The notes: generated by a model not told the origin, from the sequence alone. A DNA stretch of 64,000 nucleotides from an uncultured Bacteroidales bacterium (GCA_903913285.1 CAIWKO010000054.1:22253-86252), one strand, 5' to 3'. Positions 1-9,034 are shown, counted from the stretch's first letter. Numbers and translations are program-made.

Positions 1-522
1 ACGGCTATAAATATCAGTAATGTTATGTACTGCAGGATCGAATCTTTCCTGAACAAGATAATATTCTCCGGTAGATTCATTGAATTTTACAATATTAAGA
101 TATTGTGATTTGGTTATCCCCAGAGAAATGCCACCATAATAGAACAATCTAACTTCACAACCTCCCCAATATGGTTTCCCATTTAATGTATGCATTTGTC
201 CAACACCACCATGTATCGTATAAAAGCTGTTTAATTTACCGTAAATGAAATTTTTAGAATTATCATAATACGAAGAGATCTTAATTTCTTTGGAATGTTT
301 TATATTCAGGGCTTCAATTTCCCACATAAATTTTCGGAGGTAAGTCTTTGACTTGCCATTGTGGTATCCAATTCCGAACCCTTCGGAATGAATAAAGATA
401 GATCCGGTTTGTTCACGGCGGAAGAGAATTTTTTTCTCAATATTAGATTCTGATTGCCCGAAAACAGAAGTGGTTAAAAATAAAAGAAAAAATACTAATA
501 ATATGTTCCGAAAACGGATCAT
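1..522 (-). CDS. Secreted beta-barrel-like protein, partial (C-terminus off the left edge)
   Basis: The minus strand is open from an ATG at 522 to the window edge, giving 174 codons with no stop. Residues 1-22 are a signal peptide with a hydrophobic core (LLVFFLLFLTT) and a likely cleavage after VFG. The mature part is rich in glycine and aromatic residues in an alternating pattern (FGIGYHNGKSKTYLRKF, then WEIEALNIKHSKEIK, then YYGGISLGITKS). This resembles short outer-membrane beta-barrel proteins common in Bacteroidota, and I infer an outer-membrane location. The function is unknown and the family assignment rests on recall of similar sequences. Two mini-lipoprotein genes lie upstream on the same strand. 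Confidence 0.7.
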   Translation of the reverse strand, partial: MIRFRNILLVFFLLFLTTSVFGQSESNIEKKILFRREQTGSIFIHSEGFGIGYHNGKSKTYLRKFMWEIEALNIKHSKEIKISSYYDNSKNFIYGKLNSFYTIHGGVGQMHTLNGKPYWGGCEVRLFYYGGISLGITKSQYLNIVKFNESTGEYYLVQERFDPAVHNITDIYSR

Positions 523-561
523 GAAAGAAAATTTGATCAAAGATACTAAAAGAAAACGGAA

Positions 562-690
562 TTAAGCGCGTTTTTCAGTTTTAGCTTTATTTGTTTTGCT
601 ATAGGCAGGGCAAAGTTCATGAGTACGGCAAGAAGCAAAAATAGTAGCTAGCATTACTACCAGAAATATTATGGCTGCTGTTTTTTTCAT
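562..690 (-). CDS. Mini-lipoprotein (42 aa)
   Basis: ATG at 690 gives a 42-residue protein: MKKTAA start, hydrophobic stretch IIFLVVMLATIFA, then a lipobox ending in Cys (ATIFASC) and a short tail, RTHELCPAYSKTNKAK. A longer reading from 777 exists but has no signal features and would run over the neighbouring mini-lipoprotein, so the inner start is preferred. The tail with a second Cys and the CPAY motif resembles very short Bacteroidota lipoproteins. The function is unknown. It lies 4 bp after a related gene (695-814), so the pair is probably co-transcribed. Confidence 0.6.
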   Translation of the reverse strand: MKKTAAIIFLVVMLATIFASCRTHELCPAYSKTNKAKTEKRA

Positions 691-694
691 AGGA

Positions 695-814
695 TCAATA
701 TTTTGAATGTGATGAATGAGATTTATATGCTCCACAGTTCGGTACTGTTTTACATGAAGATAAAGAAATCGCAACAATTAGAATGAGTGTGAGGATAACA
801 ACAACTTTTTTCAT
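695..814 (-). CDS. Mini-lipoprotein (39 aa), paralogue of its neighbour
   Basis: ATG at 814 and TGA at 695 enclose 39 codons. The protein starts MKKVVVILTLILIVAIS and has the lipobox SLSSC, followed by KTVPNCGAYKSHSSHSKY. The arrangement of signal, lipid-modified Cys, three or four residues, second Cys and a GAY/PAY motif matches the gene at 562-690, which suggests a tandem duplication. Predicted to be anchored to a membrane after lipidation. The function is unknown. Confidence 0.6.
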   Translation of the reverse strand: MKKVVVILTLILIVAISLSSCKTVPNCGAYKSHSSHSKY

Positions 815-964
815 AAAAAGATTTATGTTAATAATTGATTGGTTTGCAAATTTAATCAAATTTCAAAAAAAAGAAATAGGTTTGTAGTCGAAACTTATTA
901 ACATTTTTGTGTTGAACAATATTATTTATAGATTATTAACGTTATTTTTACTAAAAATTGTTTC

Positions 965-1642
965 ATGACGAAAATTTCACCTTTAATTGAAGATAGTTGG
1001 AAGCAGATTTTGCAAAATGAATTTGATTCCGATTATTTCAGTTCTTTAAAAGAAAAACTTTTGGAAGAGAAAAAACGATATGTTGTTTATCCTCCTGGTT
1101 CTCAAATTTTTTCTGCATTTAATCATACTCCATTTGATGACATAAAAGTGGTAATTCTTGGGCAAGATCCATATCATGGTCCGGGGCAAGCAAATGGGTT
1201 GTGCTTTTCTGTTTCGCCGGGAATTAAAAAACCTCCTTCACTCGTAAATATTTTTAAAGAGATCAATAATGATCTGGGAATTGAAATTCCTGAAACAGGC
1301 AATCTTGAAAAATGGGCGAAACAAGGTGTGTTGCTCCTGAATGCTTCGCTTACCGTTCGGGCTAATACACCGAATGCTCATCAGGAATTCGGATGGCAAA
1401 CTTTTACGGATGCAGTCATTAAAAATATTTCGGATAAGAAAAATGGAATAGTGTTTATGCTGTGGGGCAAATTTGCACAAAGCAAAGAAACTTTAATTGA
1501 TACCACGAAGCATTTTATTCTGAAAGCAGCACATCCTTCGCCATTTTCGGCCTATAATGGTTTTATGGGATGCAAACATTTTTCTAAAGCGAATGAAATT
1601 TTGAAAAGTTTGGGCAAAAAAGAAATTGATTGGTCGTTGTAG
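965..1642 (+). CDS. ung: Uracil-DNA glycosylase, family 1
   Basis: 225 aa, the usual length for family 1 UNG, which removes uracil from DNA in base-excision repair. The water-activating loop GQDPYHG is at about residues 66-72 (catalytic Asp about 68), with the uracil-binding FSV just after. The minor-groove intercalation loop HPSPFSAYNGF is at about 190, with the catalytic His at its start. VLLLNASLTVRANTPNAH in the middle is also typical of the family. The product is cytosolic. The next gene starts 12 bp after its stop, so the two are probably co-transcribed. Confidence 0.97.
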   Translation: MTKISPLIEDSWKQILQNEFDSDYFSSLKEKLLEEKKRYVVYPPGSQIFSAFNHTPFDDIKVVILGQDPYHGPGQANGLCFSVSPGIKKPPSLVNIFKEINNDLGIEIPETGNLEKWAKQGVLLLNASLTVRANTPNAHQEFGWQTFTDAVIKNISDKKNGIVFMLWGKFAQSKETLIDTTKHFILKAAHPSPFSAYNGFMGCKHFSKANEILKSLGKKEIDWSL

Positions 1643-1654
1643 GAAAACAAGAAG

Positions 1655-3403
1655 ATGCCAAAAACGTTTATAAAATATGGGATTTTTATATTACTGGTTT
1701 TTTTGTCCGCACAACTTATAGCGCAAAAAAATGTGTCTTTGAAAATTGCGTATAAGGATTCGGTCAATAAAATACCGTATAAACATGGCATTTCAAAGCA
1801 ATATACGACAAAATTGGAAGCCATTCAGGCTGCTCAGAATCTTTTAAGTTTTTATTATAAACAAGGTTATTTAGCTGCAAGTATTGATTCGGTTTTAACA
1901 GATTCGGTGCAGGTGAAAATTCAACTTTTTATTGGCAACAAATATCAGTATTTGAGTTTGCGAAAAGGCAATCTCGATAAGTATTTGTTGAATGAGATTG
2001 GTTTCAAAGAAAAGAATTTCGATGGCAGAACTTTTAAATATGAAGAAATAATTAAGATATCGGAAAAACTTCTGACATATTGCGAAAATAACGGATATCC
2101 TTTTGCGGCATTTAAACTGGATAGTATTCTGATTTCGGATAACACCATTGATGCTGCCATAAATTTCAAAAAGAATAACAAAATTAGCATCGACAGTATT
2201 ATTTTAAAGGGCAGTGCAAAAATTGCCCGGGGATACATTTATAATTATATCGGAGTAAAACCCGGACGTTTATACGACGAATCGCAGGTTGCAAAGATTA
2301 ATAGCCGGATGCACGACTTACCTTTTTGCAATGTGATAAAGCCTTCGGAAATTATGTTTACCGAAAATGATGCCAAGATATTTCTGTATCTCGACAAAAA
2401 GAAAGCCAGTACCTTTTACGGGATTTTAGGCGTTTTACCGAACAATCAAACAACGGGAAAAATCCTTATCAACGGTGAACTTAAACTTTCCTTATTGAGT
2501 GCATTCAATCATGGCGAATTGATTGACCTCGACTGGCGAAGCATCAGCAAAGGAACTCAGGATTTAAAGGTAAATCTGGCTTATCCTTATTTGTTTGCCA
2601 CGCCTTTCGGGCTGAACTATAAATTTTCGTTGTACAAAAAAGATACTTCGTATATGACGATCGACCATAATATCGGAGTGCAATATTTTTTTAGCGGGCA
2701 AAATTATGTGAAAGCCTTTGCCGATATTTATAAATCAAACCTGTTAAGTTCTTCGGGCTTCGAAACGATTACCGTGTTGCCCGACTTTGCAGATGTTTCG
2801 GCAAATATGTTCGGGGCTGATTTCAATTTTGAGAAATACGATTATAAACCAAACCCCGTGAAGGGCTATTTGATCTATTTTTCGGGAGCTGCCGGGCAAA
2901 AGAATATAAAAAAGAATGCTGCAATAAATCCAACTTTGTATGACAGTGTTCAATTGAAATCGACGCAAATAAAACTGATTATAAATGCAAGCGTGTTTAT
3001 TCCTTTGTTCAAAAAAGCAACCTTATTGCTCAATACCGATAATGGATACCTGATCAATAATGCCATATTCGATAACGAACTTTTTAAATTGGGTGGATTG
3101 CGTTCGTTGCGCGGTTTTGATGAGGAATCTATCATGGCTTCATACTATAACATGTTTTTAGTCGAAATGAGGTATTTGTTCGAGAAGAGATCGTTTTTTG
3201 CTTTGTTTGTTAATGGTGCCTATTATGAGAAGAACACTCAAAAAGCATTTGTTCACGATACCCCTTATGGCTTTGGAGCAGGATTATCATTCGACACGAA
3301 GATCGGTATGTTTTCGTTGTATTATGCTTTGGGAAGTCAGTTCGGGCAAACCATTTCGTTCAAACAAGCCAAAATTCATTTTGGGTTCACCAATTCTTTT
3401 TAG
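1655..3403 (+). CDS. BamA/TamA-like outer membrane protein (surface antigen D15 type)
   Basis: 582 aa. Residues 1-23 are a signal peptide (IFILLVFLSAQLIAQ). About 30-250 holds POTRA-like segments (for example AAQNLLSFYYKQGYLAASIDSV and a second GYPFAAFKLDSI with the usual G-Y/P-A-A pattern; quoted parts overlap). The C-terminal 300 residues form a predicted barrel that includes GGLRSLRGFDEESI, which matches the conserved R-G-[FY] motif of the Omp85 lid loop. It is shorter than true BamA (about 800 aa) and has fewer POTRA domains, so it is more likely a TamA-like or specialised Omp85 member. It probably helps insert or export proteins at the outer membrane. Confidence 0.8.
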   Translation: MPKTFIKYGIFILLVFLSAQLIAQKNVSLKIAYKDSVNKIPYKHGISKQYTTKLEAIQAAQNLLSFYYKQGYLAASIDSVLTDSVQVKIQLFIGNKYQYLSLRKGNLDKYLLNEIGFKEKNFDGRTFKYEEIIKISEKLLTYCENNGYPFAAFKLDSILISDNTIDAAINFKKNNKISIDSIILKGSAKIARGYIYNYIGVKPGRLYDESQVAKINSRMHDLPFCNVIKPSEIMFTENDAKIFLYLDKKKASTFYGILGVLPNNQTTGKILINGELKLSLLSAFNHGELIDLDWRSISKGTQDLKVNLAYPYLFATPFGLNYKFSLYKKDTSYMTIDHNIGVQYFFSGQNYVKAFADIYKSNLLSSSGFETITVLPDFADVSANMFGADFNFEKYDYKPNPVKGYLIYFSGAAGQKNIKKNAAINPTLYDSVQLKSTQIKLIINASVFIPLFKKATLLLNTDNGYLINNAIFDNELFKLGGLRSLRGFDEESIMASYYNMFLVEMRYLFEKRSFFALFVNGAYYEKNTQKAFVHDTPYGFGAGLSFDTKIGMFSLYYALGSQFGQTISFKQAKIHFGFTNSF

Positions 3404-3456
3404 GTGAATGTTTTTAAAGGTTAAAGTTAATAATAAGCGGAAGAGTATTCCTTCAC

Positions 3457-5325
3457 TTATTCTTCTATGCAGGCTTTACCCGGCAGAAGCAGATTTTTGT
3501 ATTTAAGCGAAGGCGATTCGATAAATTTTCCCAAACCTAATTGATCCCATTTGCTGTCGATGCTTTCAATGGTTTTATCGTCGGCAACAATTATATTGGG
3601 CCATGGACGATTGAAATTATCAAAACGTTTGGTCTTCACTGTTCCGTCTATAATTAAAGTCTGGTTGACGCGGAAGATATCGCGTTCTGCATCGATATTA
3701 TTCAACACCAGCCAGGCAATATCTTTTAGATTTTCCGTGTCGGAGGTGCTGTCGGTAAATATCAGGAACTTGATACCGGAAATATAATTCCCTGCCAGCA
3801 ATGTATTGCATAATTCGGTAATGTGGTGTTGCCTGTTTTTTTCTATACCGATAATTATTAGTGAAATTCCGGAAGCGGGAAGCGAAACGTTGATCTTTTT
3901 TATTTCGGGAAAGTTTTCAAGAATTTCAGCTTTCTTAATTTGAGGCATGGTTTCAGTCGTTTCTAAAACTTTCGATTTTTTGCAGGCATCGATGCCTATT
4001 TTTCCTCCAAAAGCAAATTTCGCTGCAGCATGGTCGAGGACATCGCTCGGACCCTTCGAAAAAATGATATCGTCGGATATGCTTACGTTTTCGGAAATAT
4101 ATTTTGCCAATTGATGGTAATCGGTGAGCGGATAGGGCATATCGACGGCTATCATCACTTTGGTGAACATCATTTGGCCTGCACCCCACAATCCGTTGAT
4201 TATTTTTAAAGCTTGTCCGTCGAAAAAGGGTTTTGTTTTGAAAAGAACCAGATTGTGGAACACCCCTTCGACCGGCATGTGGATATCTTCTATGTCGGGG
4301 TGCATGGTAAGACGAATGGGCCCTAAAAATATGCGTTCGGTGGCTTTTCCTATCCACGCGTCTTCCTGCGGCGGAATGCCCACGATGGTGGCGGGATATA
4401 CGGCATCTTCGCGATGGGTGATGCAGGTGATATGGAATTTCGGATACATATCTTCCAACGAATAAAACCCGGTGTGGTCGCCGAAGGGTCCTTCCGAAAT
4501 CAAGTCCTCCAAAGGATCTACATAGCCTTCTATAACAAAGTCAACATCTTCGGGAACCAATAAATCGTTTGTGAGACATTTTACCATCGTTACTTTTTTC
4601 TTTCTCAAGAATCCCGCAAGGATGTATTCGTCGAAATTGTCGGGCAGGGGAGCTGTGGCAGCATAAGTATACACAGGATCGCCCCCGAGCGTGACCGAAA
4701 CAGGCATGCGTTGCCCGAGTTCTTTATATTCGTGATAGTGACGGGCGGAGTTCTTGTGAAGATGCCAATGCATGCCCGTGATATCTTTGCCGAACACCTG
4801 CATGCGATACATGCCCACGTTGCGTGTGGCATTGTTGGGATCTTTGGTGTGAACCACAGGCAGTGTAACAAAAGGCCCTCCATCGTGCGGCCAGCATTTC
4901 AGCACGGGAAGTTTTGTGATATCGGGCGTTTCCATAACAACTTGCTGACATTTTCCTTTCCGGGAAACGGTTTTGGGCATCCACGACGAAAGTTCTTTGA
5001 GCATCGGCAACATCTTTAGCTTGTCGAGCATGGAGTTTTTGGGCGAAACGAATTTCTTGAACAAGTCTTCGATATCGGTCTGCACCTGATCGAGATTTTG
5101 GATGCCTAATGCCAAACACATGCGTTTTTCGGAGCCAAAAGCGTTTATCAGCAGCGGAAATCCGGTTCCGGTGTTTTCAAATAACAATGCCGGCCCGTTG
5201 TGTTTCGAAAAACGGTCGGTTATTTCGGCAATTTCCAGTTCGGGCGAAACAAATTGCTTCACACGAAGGAGTTCGCCGTGCTTTTCGAGGGTGAGGATAA
5301 AATCGTTGAGGCTGGAATAGGGCAT
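3457..5325 (-). CDS. UbiD-family decarboxylase (probable menaquinone biosynthesis)
   Basis: 622 aa from the ATG at 5325 (MPYSSLNDFILTLEKHGEL). An upstream in-frame extension to 5601 was not used because it overlaps the divergent peroxidase gene and its promoter and looks non-coding. UbiD proteins decarboxylate aromatic acids with prenylated FMN. Recognisable blocks are ITGMHWHLHKNSARHY, LGGDPVYTYAATAPLP, EGPFGDHTGFYSLEDMYPKF and PQEDAWIGKATERIFL. The length is close to the long Bacteroidota form usually annotated as menaquinone biosynthesis decarboxylase, longer than the roughly 500 aa of E. coli UbiD. Cytosolic. No ubiX is in the window. Confidence 0.85.
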   Translation of the reverse strand: MPYSSLNDFILTLEKHGELLRVKQFVSPELEIAEITDRFSKHNGPALLFENTGTGFPLLINAFGSEKRMCLALGIQNLDQVQTDIEDLFKKFVSPKNSMLDKLKMLPMLKELSSWMPKTVSRKGKCQQVVMETPDITKLPVLKCWPHDGGPFVTLPVVHTKDPNNATRNVGMYRMQVFGKDITGMHWHLHKNSARHYHEYKELGQRMPVSVTLGGDPVYTYAATAPLPDNFDEYILAGFLRKKKVTMVKCLTNDLLVPEDVDFVIEGYVDPLEDLISEGPFGDHTGFYSLEDMYPKFHITCITHREDAVYPATIVGIPPQEDAWIGKATERIFLGPIRLTMHPDIEDIHMPVEGVFHNLVLFKTKPFFDGQALKIINGLWGAGQMMFTKVMIAVDMPYPLTDYHQLAKYISENVSISDDIIFSKGPSDVLDHAAAKFAFGGKIGIDACKKSKVLETTETMPQIKKAEILENFPEIKKINVSLPASGISLIIIGIEKNRQHHITELCNTLLAGNYISGIKFLIFTDSTSDTENLKDIAWLVLNNIDAERDIFRVNQTLIIDGTVKTKRFDNFNRPWPNIIVADDKTIESIDSKWDQLGLGKFIESPSLKYKNLLLPGKACIEE

Positions 5326-5369
5326 AAAAATTATTTTCGGTAATTGATTACTTAAATTAAAAAAATCTG

Positions 5370-5377
5370 TAATTTTG
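5370..5377 (+). promoter_or_regulatory. Possible -7 element for tpx
   Basis: TAATTTTG matches the Bacteroidota -7 consensus TAnnTTTG and lies 23 bp before the tpx start. Only a partial TTG is seen about 24 bp upstream, so the -33 element is weak. Confidence 0.35.
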
Positions 5378-5400
5378 CACAAATTTAAATAATATTGAAC

Positions 5401-5910
5401 ATGGAAAAGCATATTGATATGATTACTTTCGGGGGAAACCCTTTGACACTGGTTGGTGAAATGGTTAAAGTGGGTGATAAAGCTAAAGATTTTACGGTTT
5501 TGGGAAACGACCTGGCTCCGCATAAACTGAGCGATTATAACGGAAAAATACGCATTATTTCGGTAGTGCCTTCCGTTGATACCGGAGTTTGCGCCGCTCA
5601 AACCCGCCGTTTCAACGTGGAAGCCGCCAAATTAGAAAATGTGGTGATACTCACCATTTCGTGCGATCTGCCGTTTGCCTTGGGTCGCTTTTGTGCCGCC
5701 GAAGGCATCGATAAAGTGATAACGTTATCTGACCACAAGGAAACTGATTTTGGTTTGAAGTATGGTTTTTTGATAGAGGAACTGCGTTTGTTATCGCGCG
5801 GTATTGTTGTAGTTGATGCTCACGGAATTGTGCGCTATGTGGAATACGTGAAAGAAGTTACAACGCATCCCGATTATGATGCTGCTCTGGAAGTTGCACG
5901 CGCTCTGTAA
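5401..5910 (+). CDS. tpx: Thiol peroxidase (Tpx, atypical 2-Cys peroxiredoxin)
   Basis: 169 aa from the ATG at 5401; the reading two codons upstream would need a TTG start. Tpx reduces hydroperoxides using thioredoxin. The N-terminal FGGNPLTLVGEMVKVGDKA and SVVPSVDTGVCAAQT block carry the peroxidatic Cys (about residue 61). CDLPFALGRFCAAEGI carries the resolving Cys (about 95). Arg in the LLSRGIVVVD region completes the active site. Cytosolic or periplasmic location cannot be decided, but there is no signal peptide. It is divergent from the UbiD gene and is followed by a strong terminator, so it is monocistronic. Confidence 0.96.
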   Translation: MEKHIDMITFGGNPLTLVGEMVKVGDKAKDFTVLGNDLAPHKLSDYNGKIRIISVVPSVDTGVCAAQTRRFNVEAAKLENVVILTISCDLPFALGRFCAAEGIDKVITLSDHKETDFGLKYGFLIEELRLLSRGIVVVDAHGIVRYVEYVKEVTTHPDYDAALEVARAL

Positions 5911-5931
5911 GATTTATTTTCTGACAAAAAG

Positions 5932-5971
5932 AAGAGGCTGCCCGTTAAAAAAGACAGCCTCTTTTGTTTTT
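5932..5971 (+). terminator. Rho-independent terminator after tpx
   Basis: Perfect 9-bp stem AAGAGGCTG / CAGCCTCTT (5932-5940 and 5955-5963) followed by a T-rich tract. Confidence 0.85.
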
Positions 5972-6000
5972 TCTGATCACCAATCGCCAATTGCAAATTG

Positions 6001-7059
6001 CTACTTTTTTTGATGTATCAACACCTCTGTGGCGCCGATTCCGTATTTGGCAATGGAAGCATCGAAGGATTCGAGGAAATCGTACTGGTCTAAGATGGTT
6101 TTGAGTTCAATTTTTAGGATTCCCGCGCCAACCCCGTGAATGAAAATGACGCGTTTGAAATTTGCGGCGATGGCGCTTTCTAAACAACGCGAAAAATAGT
6201 CGAGTTGCAATAGCAGTTTTGCCTGATTCGACAAGGAATTCGGATTTTCGGTGAGCGCTTCGATGTGGAGGTCGACTTCGGCAAAATCGTCGTCAATTTT
6301 ATGTTTGAGTATGGTTGTATCGTTTTTTACAACAGGTTCGGGAGTTTTGGCTGCAGCGGAATTTGTTTCCGAATCTTTTAGTTCGGTGTGAGGCGCGTCG
6401 ATTAGTTTTTGAATGTAGGCCCGGCTTCTGAAAACCGTGTTCACGGCGTAGTTATCTTCTTTGAGCAGTTTTTGCATCTTGATCTGAAATTCGCAGTTGA
6501 CCGGCGGTATGATTTCGCCCAAAGTTTCTTTATAAAACAACATCTGCAAAATTCCATGCGCGTAAAGTTCCAATTCGGCGCGGTCGGCCACCTGAACGGA
6601 AGCCTCGGAATATTTGGGGATGCTTCCGTAGTCGATGCCGATATATTTGTCGCGTTTTTTGAGCATCATCGACCAGATAATGTCCGAATCGGTATTGTTG
6701 AGCAAAAACACTTCTACATCGCCGAAAATTAAATTTTGCTGGTCGTCGGGAACCATGGCCAGATATATTCCTTCGGGCAGATCGAAGGGGAGGTTTTCGT
6801 CGTCGTTAGAAATGGTTTTTTCGGGCGAGGGAGTTGCCTGAGCCTGGCTGAAACCGGTTTTTTCTACCTGATAGTGTTCTTCGAAGAAGCGTTCGCCGGC
6901 GCTGGTGCTTTCTATCACGATAAGTTCTTTCATGAGCACGGGAATATCGAAACCATCGTCGATGGCGACATTGACAAGCTCGTTGCTGACGATACGGCTG
7001 ATTATTCCGCCTCCTTTTTCGTTGAGAAACTTAACTTTATCGCCTACTTTGAATTTCAT
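6001..7059 (-). CDS. DUF2027 / Smr-domain protein
   Basis: 352 aa. The N-terminus MKFKVGDKVKFLNEKGGG is a small SH3-like/KOW-like fold that continues in the DUF2027 region to about 230. The C-terminal 85 residues are an Smr domain (VDLHIEAL, then FKRVIFIHGVGAGILK, with the conserved D-L-H and H-G-x-G motifs). Smr domains are known from MutS2, where they nick or bind branched or stalled nucleic acid, but this protein lacks the MutS2 ATPase. The architecture is typical of Bacteroidota and its role is not established. It probably acts on nucleic acid in the cytosol. Confidence 0.85.
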   Translation of the reverse strand: MKFKVGDKVKFLNEKGGGIISRIVSNELVNVAIDDGFDIPVLMKELIVIESTSAGERFFEEHYQVEKTGFSQAQATPSPEKTISNDDENLPFDLPEGIYLAMVPDDQQNLIFGDVEVFLLNNTDSDIIWSMMLKKRDKYIGIDYGSIPKYSEASVQVADRAELELYAHGILQMLFYKETLGEIIPPVNCEFQIKMQKLLKEDNYAVNTVFRSRAYIQKLIDAPHTELKDSETNSAAAKTPEPVVKNDTTILKHKIDDDFAEVDLHIEALTENPNSLSNQAKLLLQLDYFSRCLESAIAANFKRVIFIHGVGAGILKIELKTILDQYDFLESFDASIAKYGIGATEVLIHQKK

Positions 7060-7125
7060 GGTGTTTTTTCTTCAAAATTACTGAAAAATCGGTTTCGGAA
7101 TGAAAAAAATCGCGAATGTTGTTGA

Positions 7126-7403
7126 TATGAGGTATCTGGTCTATGGTATAGGGTATCTGGTATGGGGTATCTGGTCCAGGGTATATGGTATGGGGTATCT
7201 GGTCTATGGTATCTTGTATTTGGCGATTAATTATTGTGAAAACTTGTAAATCATAATGAGAAATAAAAATGTGAAGAGGTGGTTTTTTTTTTATGTATCC
7301 GAATTAATGGATCGATTACCAAATTGCGGCCACCATAGACCTGTTACCAGATACCAGATACCACAGACTTGTTACCAGCTAACAGGTTCCAATTACCAGC
7401 TAC
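7126..7403. repeat. Inverted clusters of short GGTATCTGGT repeats
   Basis: At 7131-7225 a unit related to GGTATCTGGTCTATGG is repeated about six times in degenerate form. At 7336-7402 the complementary theme appears (GTTACCAGATACCAGATACC and relatives). The two clusters are in opposite orientation and could pair over about 110 bp of AT-rich DNA. No gene is seen in this 348-bp gap. Confidence 0.7.
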
Positions 7404-7407
7404 CCTT

Positions 7408-8466
7408 TTAATTTTTCACTAATTTGGTTTCGAAATTTCCTTCGGCGCTTTGCAGCCTGACGAAATAAATTCCGTTGCGCAAGCGACCGACGGGAACCAT
7501 AGCTTTTTGTTCGGCTGCGGCAGGCTGACGATACATCTCGTTGCCCAAAACATCAAAAATAAGGATTAACGGTTGGGTGAGTTGCGGCGGAATATCGATA
7601 GTGAGCACATCGGTGGCAGGGTTGGGACTCAAAGTAAGTTTCGGCCGGTTTAGTGCCGTGGGGATGCCATAATTGGCGGGGTGGAGGCTATCGTATAAAA
7701 TGGTGAGCAGTCCAAACTGGTTGGTGATCTGCAACACGGGAACGTTGAGCTCGGTCGACAGCCATTTGTATTCGGTAACCACGCGGTTGATGTTGAATCC
7801 GTAGCTAATGGTGTCGGCATAGATGGTATCGGTGTAGTTGATGACCGATTTCACGCGGATGACGTCGAAAGTGCCCGAGGGCAGTTTCAGGGTTCCCCAG
7901 CCGTCGACGTGGTTCACGCGATGCAGTTTTTCGCCGTAGTAGCCAAACCCGCTGAGGCTGATGTGGTATTGAGAGTCGGACGAATCGGCGGTGCCGTAGG
8001 TAACCGGAAATTTATAGCGCACATCGGCATTATCGTAGGTTAAAGGCACTCCCACGCCACTTATGGTTGCGCCCACGCCCACGGCCGAAAATTGCGCGCT
8101 TTTGTTCTGCATAAAGATATAGGTGTCGGTAATATTGAGCATCGGAATGGATGGCATGGTGGTTTTTGTGGCCACGGTGGCCAGATGAGCGGCGTCGAAG
8201 GGGTTGCTGTAAGCTATATTGTAGGTGAGCGGGGTGGAGAGCACCGAAAGAAACGTATCGATGGTGGTGGTGGTGGGCGAGAGGCTCGAAAAATCCCAGG
8301 CGTAGTTTGCTCCTGTCAGGGCGTAGTCAATTCCGTTCACGTTGGAGGTTTGCAGCAGCGGAATGATATTTCCGGCCACCGGCATGTTGGCCGAAGTTAT
8401 GCTGATCTGCGCACGAATTGTGAGCGAGGCCAATGCAAATGAGGCGAGCAGGAAAAACTTTTTCAT
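7408..8466 (-). CDS. Secreted T9SS cargo protein (type A sorting domain)
   Basis: 352 aa from the ATG at 8466 (MKKFFLLASFALASLTIRAQ, a signal peptide); the open frame runs upstream to 8664 into repeat DNA and was trimmed. The middle part is rich in Thr, Ser, Tyr and Asp and has no domain I recognise. The last 75 residues form a T9SS C-terminal sorting domain: LSPNPATDVLTID, LILIFDVLGNEMYRQ and RLRNGIYFVRLQSAEGNF, ending in TKLVKN. It should be exported by Sec, then by T9SS, and attached to the cell surface or released. The gene has higher GC than its surroundings. Confidence 0.85.
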   Translation of the reverse strand: MKKFFLLASFALASLTIRAQISITSANMPVAGNIIPLLQTSNVNGIDYALTGANYAWDFSSLSPTTTTIDTFLSVLSTPLTYNIAYSNPFDAAHLATVATKTTMPSIPMLNITDTYIFMQNKSAQFSAVGVGATISGVGVPLTYDNADVRYKFPVTYGTADSSDSQYHISLSGFGYYGEKLHRVNHVDGWGTLKLPSGTFDVIRVKSVINYTDTIYADTISYGFNINRVVTEYKWLSTELNVPVLQITNQFGLLTILYDSLHPANYGIPTALNRPKLTLSPNPATDVLTIDIPPQLTQPLILIFDVLGNEMYRQPAAAEQKAMVPVGRLRNGIYFVRLQSAEGNFETKLVKN

Positions 8467-8590
8467 CCGGATTTTTTTTACAAATCTATACATTAATCTA
8501 TTCGGGTAAATGATGTTTGGTTTTTTAACAGAAATTTGTGTTTTTGAGTGAATGGCTTGTGAAAATGACAGTTGAAACCGCGATTTAACC

Positions 8591-8920
8591 CGTCCCAACG
8601 CGTTGGATAGCGTAAAATCGTAAAATTTAGCCATCCCATCGCGTTGGATAGCGTAAAATCGCAAATTTTAGTCGTCCCATCGCGTTGGATTGAGTAAAAA
8701 AGTTTTTTGAGCCCAATCCGACACGTCGGAACCCGTTCAAAAAAATTTTGAGCCCATCCGAACACGTTCAGGTGGGTTAAAAAAAATTTTGAGCCCATCC
8801 GAACACGTTCAGATGCGTTCAAAAAAATTTTGAGCCCATCCGAACACGTTCAGGTGCGTTCAAAAAAATTTTGAGCCCTCCCGAACACGTTCGGGTGCAT
8901 CAAAAAGTTTTTTTGAAGCA
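8591..8920. repeat. Tandem array, eight 40-41 bp units with palindromic cores
   Basis: Units begin at about 8591, 8631, 8671, 8712, 8753, 8794, 8835 and 8876. The first three carry a core related to CCAACGCGTTGG; the later five carry CCGAACACGTTC(GG/AG), each an imperfect or perfect dyad. Each unit ends in an A/T run (AAAAAAATTTTGAG). Units are contiguous with no spacers, so this is not a CRISPR. The 568-bp gap 8467-9034 contains no convincing gene. Confidence 0.85.
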
Positions 8921-9034
8921 CCTACACCAAAAAAATGACGACGAAACGAGATGCCCTAAAATGTAAGCCCAAAAAAGGGGGTTGAAACAGCTTTTTGAAG
9001 GCATCGGAAAAAACAATACGCCTGAAAATAAAAT

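Noticed and set aside
4724..5119. 131-aa minus-strand open frame
   Set aside because: Alternative frame of the UbiD gene; no family features.
5326..5601. 92-residue extension of the UbiD gene
   Set aside because: Overlaps the tpx promoter and start; composition unlike a coding region.
8493..8822. 109-aa open frame across the 41-bp array
   Set aside because: Translated repeats are irregular (41 bp is not a multiple of three, so units shift frame); no signal or family.
8591..8920. CRISPR array
   Set aside because: Units are contiguous with no unique spacers, and no cas gene is present. The same holds for the arrays at 22369 and 48512.
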